Assembly (NCBI RefSeq): GCF_021730395.1 | Contig: NC_069367.1 | Coordinates: 4,152,501-4,216,500 of the forward strand | Length of the DNA: 64,000 bases | Direction of reading: 5' to 3' | DNA from: Mercenaria mercenaria | Taxonomy: Eukaryota; Mollusca; Bivalvia; Venerida; Veneridae | Shown here: positions 1 to 8,932 of the stretch, one piece after another | Numbering within the stretch: the first letter of the stretch is position 1 | How the letters are laid out: the number at the start of each line of letters is the position of its first letter | Notes under the pieces: generated by a model | The model's input: only the letters and a program-made list of their open reading frames with translations | What the model was told of the DNA's origin: nothing | Databases searched by the model: none | Position numbers and translations under genes: made by a program

Positions 1-205
1 GCATGGTTCTTAATTAATGCGTTAATACTTATGATTTTTGTTCTTTGAACCACTCGAATCTGCTTATTAAAATGAAGAATATAAAAAATCCATACTCTCT
101 GAGTTCATCCTCACCTACAATTTTCAGGCCTAAATTATATTTATCATTAATCAGTATTTATTTACACCCAATGGTTGTGAAGTTGCATAATTGTTTTAAT
201 TCTTA

Positions 206-1028
206 TATACTGGTTGGGAACCATTTTCCGGACAGGACCAGTTTCCGGACACATGTAATATCCACTTTGTTTCGTTGTTATTCATGTATTTGTTTCATCT
301 AGATCATTTAGATGTTTGTTCTTCATGTCTACAAAAAAACACTATTTTATAAGGCTGTATAATGTTTTGGTTTTTGATGTTAACACTTTAGAGGCCACAA
401 AACAACTTTCCGTCTTAACGGGGCATGAAGATAGCATTGCGCATGCGCAGTAGTTTACACATGCCGAGGTATCAAGTGGGGAAGAAATAATCGAACTACA
501 TAATGATTGTCTGCTGATAACATGTTCTACTTTTAATTTCACGCTAAAAGTTACGTAAGATGCAGGGATGTCGATTTTTGCACTAATTTTATTCTATATC
601 TATTGGAATTATCAAGAATTCGTATAAGACGAAATTCGAGTTTCTTATAGTCAACCTCGGTTTGCTTTCGTAGCTGCTATTGAACGTCGGGTTATGTTTC
701 ATGTGAAATTTGAAGAGATGAATGATAAAGAAATGTGTAGAAATAGTTTAATTACTTATTTCGATATCAAATTAACAACAAAACACCGTCAAAATATTTG
801 TCCGGATACTGGTTTACCTGACGGGGAAAATAACTTATTTTAGTGACCCCATTTGAGGCCCAATGGAACCTATATTTTTCGTCACAACACGATGCTGATT
901 ACAACATCGGATGTGGAAGGAGCTGAAGTTTGTGCAGTGTGGGCTTCATTTATGTCAAATATTTTTTTTAGGGAATAATGGAGCCGAAATATGAAAATGT
1001 GTCCGGAAAGTGGTTCCCAACCAGTATA
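206..1028. mobile_element. Non-autonomous DNA element with ~27-bp terminal inverted repeats
   Basis: The left end reads tactggttgggaaccat and then ttccggac. The right end is its reverse complement with one mismatch over about 27 bp. Both ends sit on TATA, which fits a TA target duplication of the Tc1/mariner type. No credible transposase frame lies inside; the short frames are AT-rich and match nothing I know. The family is inferred only from the terminal structure. Confidence 0.6.
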
Positions 1029-1809
1029 GTTGTTTGTTTATATTTGTTGTAGTTGTTGTAATGATTTTGAGCAATTAAATACTGAAAACAAGAGCAGTTG
1101 TCTATTTTACGGAACTTTCCTTCTTTAAATGTCAGTCATCTGTTTCCACCCATCTGGTATTACATGATCATATCACGGAGGTAACCGGAAAAGTACCCGA
1201 AAAATTTGAAGTTGATGAGGGTTTCTCTAGTCTTTTTAACGGTGTAGCATTGATGTGAGAGACTTTAAAGAAACATTATTAGACCGACTTTTCGAAGAAT
1301 AAGAGCTTTCCTACCAAGGCGTTGGCGCCACACTTTTGTTAAGGTTTTCGTACCAGCCCACATTTTGATCATGTTCTCTATCAGTTGGGAAGACAGCATA
1401 ACTCTGTCGAGTATTTTGGCTGAATTATGACCCTTTTTACACTTGGAAATTGGTTCAGTTTTCGTACTAGTCAGTGTTTTGTCGAAACTATTTGACATGT
1501 GGCTTTGAAACTTTGAACACTTAGACTGGAAACTGGAAGACTTGCTTACCATCATTGTCACACTGCCATTAAGTGCAAGAGTCATCCAGTTCCATAAATA
1601 CAGGTACATTGTTTGTCATAATCTATTTTTTTTCTTTTGTCGGAAAATCTCTGTTAATATTTTTTGACCCCATACTTTCATCAGTTCTTCGAATAGTCGA
1701 GCGCACTGTCAACAGACAGCTCTTGTTTCGAAACACTGGCCCGAAATAAGTAAACTTTAAGAATTTTTCGATAGCCGAACATTTGTTAGGTACTGAGGAC
1801 AGTAGGTAA
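1029..1809. other. Intergenic, no gene recognised
   Basis: AT-rich DNA. A 114-codon open frame on the minus strand (1265-1609) has no recognisable domain, no splice context and a low-complexity composition, so it is not called as a gene. Confidence 0.4.
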
Positions 1810-2347
1810 GGCGTAAAAAAATTGTTTGTTTCCGGTATCCCGACCTACCCTAAATTTTTGGCCCGACCCTAAATGTTTTTATGGCCTTGGAGAATATTTT
1901 TTTCAACTTTTTAACAAAAAGATGCAAAACTGCACTTTTTATGCTTTAAACATAGCCAGTGATGTTAGAAATCAACTTACTGATGCTCTAAAGGCATAAC
2001 CCCCTTATTTGTAATCATTTTTTGACAAAAAAATAATTTCCGAAAAGTCCCCCTTAATAAAAAAAATTTCCAAAAAAAAAAAAAAATCCGACCTACCTAC
2101 CCTAATTTTTTTCAGCATGTTACCGGATGATGCACTTTTTATGCTTTAAACATAGCCAGTGATGTTAGAAATCAACTTACTGATGCTCTAAAGGCATATC
2201 CCCCTTATTTGTAATCATTTTTTGACAAAAAATAATTTCCGAAAAGTCCCCCTTAATAAAAAAAAATTCCCAAAAAAAAAAAAAATCCGACCTACCTACC
2301 CTAATTTTTTTCAGCATGTTACCGGAAACAAAGTATTTTTTTTAGGC
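1810..2347. mobile_element. Small inverted-repeat element with an internal duplication
   Basis: The ends are imperfect inverted repeats of about 27 bp (left ggcgtaaaaaaattg followed by tttgtttccggta; right its complement). Between them lie A-rich and T-rich runs and the 200-bp direct repeat listed separately. The motif ccgacctaccctaa occurs near both ends. There is no coding capacity, so this looks like a non-autonomous DNA element of unknown family. Confidence 0.45.
1931..2329. repeat. Two tandem copies of a 200-bp unit
   Basis: The segment starting tgcactttttatgctttaaa at 1931 recurs at 2131, exactly 200 bp later, and the copies are nearly identical through the final ttaccgga. The differences I can see are single bases and the length of A runs. 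This is a recent internal duplication within the surrounding inverted-repeat element. Confidence 0.85.
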
Positions 2348-2716
2348 CTAACGGTGTCGCTTGTTTGGTACTTTATAAAAAAGAAATACCCATTAAAAGG
2401 TCCGTTTGTATGATCATACGTCCAGGGACCAGTGGACCAAATATTCGATAACTCTGCTTCGTTTTAAAGTATATCTGTCCCTTCTATCGTGTGTTTCTCT
2501 ACAGTTGATACCATTATTCTTCTTAAATATGTTCTTTGAAAGCTCCAGATATAGAATGGCTACTTGATTATCGTTTTCAACCCTACCTAGAGTGCGAGTT
2601 GGCCCGAATCACAAGAATTCAAGGTCAAGGATAGAAGGGAACCTGAACGTTTCTTATCTGCAAAGTTTGACAACAAATGAGAACAAGTCAGCTCGATTGG
2701 GGGTTATGGGGAGGGG

Positions 2717-2826
2717 GCTCCAAGGCCGAGTGATTAAGGCCGCTGACTAAGTTCAACTTTTCCCTCACGGATTTTGGCTCGAGTCTCACTCGAGGTGTTA
2801 TATTCTTCATGTAAGGAAGCCATATA
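2717..2826 (+). mobile_element. tRNA-derived SINE head, truncated copy (family 2)
   Basis: It contains a Pol III A-box-like segment (ggccgagtgattaaggccg) and a B-box-like segment (ggctcgagtctcactcg), followed by ttcttcatgtaaggaagcca. It aligns with the first ~110 bases of the longer minus-strand copy at 27169-27444 and stops there, so the 3' body is missing. It is a SINE fossil and not a tRNA gene. Confidence 0.6.
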
Positions 2827-3020
2827 GTTTCTCTGTCCGTTTTCTCGAAATGGAGGCATAACTCTGTTCCTGTGATATTCGTGTTTTAATGAATATTTTC
2901 TAGTTGTGTTTTCATCTTTTTTTAGATAAAAAATGAGCATTGTCTTTAAACATAAAAAAAAAACACTGTGTATAACTGTTGAAATGGGTAGGCCTAAATC
3001 AGTGGAACATTGAAATATAC

Positions 3021-3026
3021 TTTATT
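3021..3026 (-). promoter_or_regulatory. Polyadenylation signal of C1q gene 1
   Basis: AATAAA on the minus strand, 45 bp past the stop codon at 3071. The short 3' UTR fits the compact final exon. Poly(A) addition would be expected near 3000. Confidence 0.55.
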
Positions 3027-3070
3027 TCAGTACAACTTCACAGGTACAGCTTTACACGTGTGAAATGTGG

Positions 3071-3546
3071 CTAACCAAGGAGATATGCGTCTTCAGCTTC
3101 CCAGAGCAGGTAGCCGGTGAATGTAGTATATCTCTCGCTGTAAACACCGGAGCCGAAATGTTGGAAGTTTCGCACCCAAACACGTTCGCCCTTGTTGCAT
3201 TTCGATACCACAGAGTTGAATCCTTGGTCATACGTTCGGGGACCAGTGGTTCTAGACTCTGCATGAGCTTGGACAAGTTGGTTCCCCTCTTTAACGATTT
3301 CAGTTATTGAAAGACCTTCAGACTGCGATAACAAGGCTGTCTGAAATGTGTACACGCCAGTCACAGGGCATGTAAACTGATGTGTATTGGTGCTGAAAGC
3401 TTTACCTGCGTTGAGGATGACACTATCGAATGGAATGATGAACTCGTGTCCAAGGTTTGAGACATTCTTCGAAATATAAGCCGTAAACGCAACACCAGGA
3501 CTAAATCCGATTTGTCTTATCCGCTTCTCTGACGGAACTCCCAAAC
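3071..3546 (-). CDS. C1q gene 1, exon 2 (whole C1q domain)
   Basis: This final coding exon begins after the acceptor ttcag at 3547 and is open to the stop at 3071. It has no internal ATG start, because it continues from exon 1 at phase 1 (G|GT TTG). It carries the 10-strand C1q jelly-roll region, including GVAFTAYISK, GVYTFQTALL and RYTTFTGYLLWE. The single-exon C1q domain with a phase-1 start matches the other three genes. Confidence 0.88.
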
Positions 3547-6289
3547 CTGAAATGACACGGAATAATGCGCATACTTAAGGGGACGCATATTGCTACATTC
3601 ACAGTTCATACAGCAATGCGGAAGGGGTGCATATTCAAGAAATCGATGGTGGGAAAATAAAAAACATATTCCTAAACTGATATAATACTGATGGACACCT
3701 GTAATATTCAGTATTTTGTGGATAAGGATGTGGTACTATGAATGTAATAGGAAAACAGAGGTCTTTGTGAAAGTACATTCAACACAAAATATTAAGCTTT
3801 TGTATAAGGAAAAAACAGGTTTTTTACAATAACAGTGTGCCAAATAATGTTGAAGGGATGAGATTTTCTTTCTAACACACCAGGTTTGCTTAAACATGTA
3901 AAAATTTAACGCCACATCAGTTCATCTCGGGATGGACGCCATATTTCTCATTGATAAAAAATGTAAACAAAAAAATCAGAGTGGGATTAGCATTGCAAGG
4001 GCATAACATGACATTCTACACAATGAATACCTTAGAACAGATATCTAAGATGCTACACAGGTCAGGCGGGTTAAATGCATAATGTCGATCACTTGAAATT
4101 CATCTTGAAAAGGTGGTTAATTTTAGTTTGTTTACATGGTTTTTAATTTTCCCACGACTTCTCGGCGATTCACTGCAAATGTATTACTGCGCCGGACGAA
4201 AGGTAACTCTAATAAACAACGGGAGACAACTTAGGTGTCAGCACGTGTACGATTTTTAAAAAAAACGTGTCGATGATTATAATTTCTTATCAAATAATGA
4301 ATCCTATTCAGATATTCGTCTTTAATATTACAAAATTATTCATTTCTGTGGACATTTGTCAAAAAATATTACTTACAGTGGACTACTTTGCGCATCAAAC
4401 TGGTTTCCGCTTCAGTTGTGAGGCACTTCCGTTATACTTTTTGACAACAATAACAAAACACAAAATGAATCAATAAAGTCACTTATAAACCGACTGCTAC
4501 TTAAATCAGTGTAAGTAAAGTTGTTGTTACAACATTATACATGTTCGTTACGTTATGAGATAAAGTTTATCTTGAACTGCATAATCCATTAATTACGTTT
4601 AGATGATATTGCATTTACAACTTATTTGACCCCGTTTTTTTTACGTGAATGACAGCATTCTCGTGCAACTCGTGCAAACAGAGTTATGAAAAGTATGGTG
4701 GAGAATTCAAGGACAAATTATAAATGACATTAAAGTGAGGATAACTGTATATTTGTTCAGTTTTGATCATTGACATTCCTGCTGTGTATTAGTAACTTGT
4801 GTGAACAAGATTAGAATGTTGCTTTTGCACTTACACACATTGATTGGACCTCTCAACCAAATTTCATACCTTATTTTAGGAATTTTTAAGACAGTATATT
4901 TTCAAAAGTTTGTTGAATGTGTTTTGATATTTAAGTGCATTGTAGTTCATGAATACCAAGTTAAAAATCAATAATGGCAACATTTCTAGGCCTTTATTGT
5001 AAGCCACTAGACTTCTGTAACGATAAATGTTTTATGTATTAAGGGGAATATACTCTTTTAGTTTTGGAATGTGGCATTCCTTGACCACCGTATCTTTTCT
5101 TATGCACTACTTTGTAAACAAACTAAATAATGTGTTTTAGCTCACATATGCGAAATGAAAAGCAAGACAGTGAACTCATTTCACATTCTTTCTTTAAATT
5201 AGAATCTGTAGGACATTGATAAATGTTTGGACAAAGTGAAGCACTATTATTTTCGCACCAAAAAGTCTTAATATTTGACTTTGAATGTACACAAGAAGTC
5301 TTATGTAATTCAACAATAACTTTCTTGTTTCAGTTTTTCTCATTTTTATTTTAGTGAGCAATCCTTTGTGTACTTATAACAGTTGAAACAGTATTCATTT
5401 CATTTACCAAAACCTTGTACTTTTTTGCAGGTAAATTTTATAATACCCCACCCACTTTTTTCTAATTTCAAAGTATGCGTCCCCTTAAAATCCTTTTACG
5501 TATATGAAAGTACTTTTCTGATATAAAATAATTATTCTCCACTGAAAGAACGAAAAATGGTTTGCGCGTGAGATATCCTCAGTATTGATTCCTTATTCCT
5601 GTTTTTTTACCAGTAATCAAGCAGGCGATAATTCACGAATCAGTAGTCAATATTTACCTAGCTGGAAACCTCAAACAAGACCCGCCTGTGACAGGACTCG
5701 AACTGTCGACCATTCGATGGCAGCAAAGGCGCCTTAACCATTAAGCTGCAACAGCTTGTATATAAAATATAGGCTGATATGAAAACTGAATGACGAAACT
5801 AAGGACAGGATTTAATTCCAATTGTTGCTGAGAAAAAAATAAATATAGGGAATTTGTAATTTCTATCGTGTATGGTAATTATCTAAGAAATAGTTCTTAC
5901 TGAAATATTATAATTTCTCAATTTGTTCTATATCTTCTAAAGTTTGCGAACAGAAAAATATTTTAAGGCTTACCATATGCTGTATTTTGCTCTTCACTTT
6001 TTTTCGGTGACTGATCTGGATTATCTGCCCTTTGAGTTTCAGATAGTTGGAGCTCGAGCTCGGCGATTCTGCCAGCTTGTCTCGCAAATTGGTGTTCATA
6101 TTGACGTCGATCTTCCAAAACCTGACGCTCTAAATCTTCTATTTTCTGATCACGAAGTTCATTAGAAGTCCTAAGATTCTTTAATTCACTCAAAACGTCC
6201 TGTAAAGTACCGAGAGAGATATTTGCCGCGGTGGCTTGTAACATGCAAACGCTAGCGACAAGAGAAATTATCCACAGCTCCGAAGACAT
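3071..6289 (-). CDS. Secreted coiled-coil C1q-domain protein, gene 1 (two exons)
   Basis: Join of 6289-5974 and 3546-3071, giving 263 residues. Residues 1-22 form a signal peptide (hydrophobic LWIISLVASVCMLQ, then ATAA). Residues ~25-90 are a charged heptad-like coiled coil (LQDVLSELKNL, KIEDLERQVLEDRRQYEHQF), followed by a short polar linker. The C1q domain covers ~123-258. It fits the C1q signature spacing F-x5-N-x4-F-x6-F-x5-G-x-Y-x-F, with Q-T where an aromatic residue usually closes the motif. There is no collagen repeat, so the coiled coil probably drives trimer formation. In bivalves such C1q-domain proteins are secreted and act as lectin-like pattern-recognition or agglutinating factors; the ligand here is unknown. 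The donor (tatg|gtaagc) and acceptor (ttcag|gtttgg) join in phase 1 and restore a glycine. The ~2.4-kb intron holds a TTAA-flanked element. The closest relative in the window is gene 2, same strand and layout. Confidence 0.87.
3575..5488. mobile_element. TTAA-flanked inverted-repeat element in gene 1 intron
   Basis: The termini are TTAAGGGGACGCATA and its exact complement, so both outer edges are TTAA. TTAA target sites with short inverted repeats are the hallmark of piggyBac-type transposition. The ~1.9-kb interior is AT-rich with no frame longer than about 70 codons and no transposase motif, so this is a non-autonomous or internally replaced copy. The piggyBac assignment rests only on the ends. 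Confidence 0.55.
5683..5757 (-). mobile_element. tRNA-like SINE head fragment
   Basis: On the minus strand, gcttaatggttaaggcg resembles a Pol III A box and cagttcgagtcctgtc a B box, about 40 bp apart. The ends do not form a clean acceptor stem and no anticodon arm is convincing, so I read it as a tRNA-derived SINE fragment in the gene 1 intron and not a tRNA gene. Confidence 0.4.
5974..6289 (-). CDS. C1q gene 1, exon 1 (signal peptide and coiled coil)
   Basis: The ATG at 6289 opens a typical signal peptide and is the only methionine suitably placed before it. Two leucine/isoleucine-rich amphipathic stretches follow, ending QLSETQRADNPDQ. The exon stops at a GT donor inside the frame (AYG|K), at the same position relative to the coiled coil as in gene 2. 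Confidence 0.82.
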
Positions 6290-6918
6290 TTTATTTAAAT
6301 TACACCAAACGTAGGACTTAACGAAAGCACTAGTTGTGTCATTTAATCATAACACGTTGTACATGTACAAAGGCTTCACTTGATAAGGTTGATATGTGAG
6401 AGTAGGTTAACATTTTGCCTTCCTTACAATATGAATATTAAGTTTATAGTTTACATATACACAAGTCATACATTTTTACAGCCTATAATATGTTCATTTC
6501 CACCAAATAGGCATAGAATGTATATGTGACACTTAAAAAATGATACAGTGGGTGAAAAAAAGTTAGATATTGGTAAGAATGCAAGAACAATGTAAATTTT
6601 ATGCATTATTTCAAAAGCGTTGCAACGGTTTACAATCTTCTGTAAAAATATGTTTGCTTACTTATTTTTAAGATATCTCGCAAAAACCCTTATGTCAATG
6701 AGTTATTATCAGAGTACTCACTTCTTATGGATTTTTGAGAAAAACATGTTATGCCTAAAATGATCCAGGGCCGGACCCAGACCCGTATCCCTTCCACCCT
6801 CCCCCTCCTTACCCCCAGTTGGCTGAGGAGGGACCTGTACACCCCAAAGTTGAACCCAACTATTTTGGGAAAGGAACAGATTTTTAATATTTTCTCAAAA
6901 TTCAGACCCCAAAAAGGA
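6290..6918. other. Gene 1 upstream region, no gene recognised
   Basis: AT-rich upstream DNA that should contain the promoter of gene 1. A shared tgataaggtt string occurs here near 6378 and upstream of gene 2 near 12131, the only similarity I noticed between the two promoters. No clear TATA box was chosen. Confidence 0.35.
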
Positions 6919-7321
6919 CAAGAGGCCAACATTTTATACCTATATTTCAAAATTATCTACGGGGAGATCCCCCTAACACCCCTAAACTGATAGCGGTACC
7001 CCTCACATACCTCAAAAATGGAATAAAAAGGCAAAGCATGCACCAGAGGCCACCACTTCATACCTATATTTCAAGTTTTTCCTAGGGGAGACCCCCTGAC
7101 CCAACTATAATGATTGGAGTATTCCCCACTGTACCTCAAACTTTTGACCATAAATGTGCACCAGAGGCCACGTTTTCATATCTATATTTCAAAATCTTCC
7201 AGGGGAAGACCCCTTTGACCCAGCTATAATGAGGGGAGTATTCCCTCCCGTACCTAAAACTTTTGACCATAAATGCACCAGAGGCCGCCATTTCATACCT
7301 ATATTTTACACTTTTCCTAGG
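6919..7321 (+). repeat. Diverged ~118-bp tandem repeat, about 3.5 copies
   Basis: Copies begin with accagaggcc or aagaggcc at about 6919, 7042, 7160 and 7277. Each runs through cctatatttcaa, an aggggagaccccctgac-like block and ccataaatg. Periods are 123, 118 and 117 bp. Copies are clearly diverged. The last copy runs directly into the 24-bp minisatellite, which seems to have been seeded from its agggga-gactct segment. Confidence 0.65.
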
Positions 7322-7540
7322 GGAGACTCTCTGATTCCATTAACACGAGAGACTCTGATTCCACTAACACGAGAGACTCTGATTCCATTAACACGAGAGA
7401 CTCTGATTCCACTAACACGAGAGACTCTGATTCCACTAACACGAGAGACTCTGATTCCACTAACACGAGAGACTCTGATTCCACTAACACGAGAGACTCT
7501 GATTCCATTAACACGAGAGACTCTGATTCCACTAACACGA
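7322..7540. repeat. 24-bp minisatellite, nine copies
   Basis: Nine tandem units of gagactctgattccactaa plus cacga. Because 24 is a multiple of three, the array stays open in several frames on both strands and yields artificial repeat peptides. A single C/T variant at one position marks the units in the order T C T C C C C T C. No evidence of translation. Confidence 0.9.
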
Positions 7541-8406
7541 GCGGAGGTCTGGTCCCCTCCCGTACCTTCTTCCCACGTTCGGCGTTGTGCGTCTCGCCGG
7601 TAACGTTTTCGTTCTAAACTGTTCCAGCGACGAATGACCTGTCTGGCACACGGTAGCATTATGGTCATTTACACATCAGATTGTTTTTAAAGAAAAAAAA
7701 GCTACATACTTTTGTACTATATGCTAGCCACTGGTACCAGACCAGAAAGAAAATGCCACTGTACGTGTCATACTCTGCCACTAGGTATTCTGTAAGAACC
7801 TTATGGTATACATAGGTGTACGGTATTATATGAACAATGTTTTAGTTTCCTTTCTGGTCCGGTGCTAGTGAAGCTAGCGGCAGTAAAAGTGATGATGGAC
7901 ATTGGTTCCAGTTCTTCCTTTTCACATTGAGATACCATGTCTCAATTTATTAAATAAGCAGTCTGTGTAGATAACTGTTTATTTAACTAACTCTATTTAT
8001 TTGCACATTTAATTATGTCCCTTTATATGCTAATAGAACCGTGATTTTTTCAATCAAATCCTCGCTAAATGCGGGGTTATTCACGGAAAAACTCATTGCA
8101 GAAATTTAGGTACATGAAACATTAAAATGTCTTCGACCGTCTATTTATCAAATTTAAACTTAGATTATGAACGGATATTTGAAGGAAGATAAAATGCAGT
8201 ATTTTGTGTTCGAACACTTACAAACTAATTATTGCATAAGTATACATTTTAGCGTACATTTTAACCGTTCATTATAATTTTTCGAGATATTTAGGCTGGT
8301 ACGGATACAGTGTGGACGAAAAGTTAGCACCTCGTATTTCACTCGGCGTAACAGCTTATAGGACATATAAATATAAGTAAGCGTGCAGTAATATATTTTA
8401 TCATGC
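7541..8406. other. Intergenic between gene 1 and gene 2, no gene recognised
   Basis: Apart from the small inverted repeat at 7721-7884, nothing coding or structured is evident. AT-rich, with short frames only. Confidence 0.4.
7721..7884. repeat. Imperfect inverted repeat, possible small MITE
   Basis: The left arm tgctagccactggtaccaga leads into ccagaaag. It is mirrored at ~7850-7884 by ctttctggtccggtgctagt and then gaagctagc. The arms are ~30 bp with several mismatches and the spacer ~95 bp. It could be a decayed miniature inverted-repeat element. Confidence 0.4.
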
Positions 8407-8412
8407 TTTATT
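8407..8412 (-). promoter_or_regulatory. Polyadenylation signal of C1q gene 2
   Basis: AATAAA on the minus strand, 36 bp past the stop at 8448. The spacing is close to that of gene 1, consistent with a shared 3' end architecture. Confidence 0.5.
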
Positions 8413-8447
8413 TTCTTGTATTACAGCTGCCTGTACACTATTAATAT

Positions 8448-8932
8448 TTAACCAACTATACCCGAGTTAACATTTTCAACTTCCCACAGAAGGAAACCAG
8501 TGAATGTTGTGTATCGGGCACTGTAAACAGCAGTTCCAAAATGTTTATAGTTTCGAACCCAGACATTTTCACCCTTATTGCAAGTGGTGACTACTGAGTT
8601 GAAGCCTTGGTCATATCCATCTGTGGATCCGGGCTCTGCATGAGCCTGGACTAGCGAAACCCCCTCTTTCACTATTTCGGTTATAGCGATAGTCCGCAGC
8701 TGGGATAACAAAGCGGTTTGGAATGTGTAAACTCCTGACACAGGACAGGTGAATGTGTGACTGTTGGTATTGAAACCTTGACCTTCGTTCAGAATGAGAC
8801 TGTCGAAAGGGATGGTATCTTGATGTCCTAACCCGGAAGCGTGCTTGGACATGTAGGCGGTGAAGGCGACCCCATAACCTCCACCAATTTGACGCCTGAT
8901 ACCTTTATGTGAAAGTGAACTTTTCAATTGAC
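8448..8932 (-). CDS. C1q gene 2, exon 2 (whole C1q domain)
   Basis: Starts after the acceptor ttacag and continues open to the stop at 8448. The first 20 residues form a basic, less conserved lead-in, then GVAFTAYMSKHASGLG begins the C1q fold. Near the end, FTGFLLWEVENVNSG corresponds to the last strands of the domain. Confidence 0.88.

Noticed and set aside
7154-7668. Frames on both strands with ETLIPLTR or SGIRVSRV repeats
   Set aside because: Products of the 24-bp minisatellite, whose length is a multiple of three.
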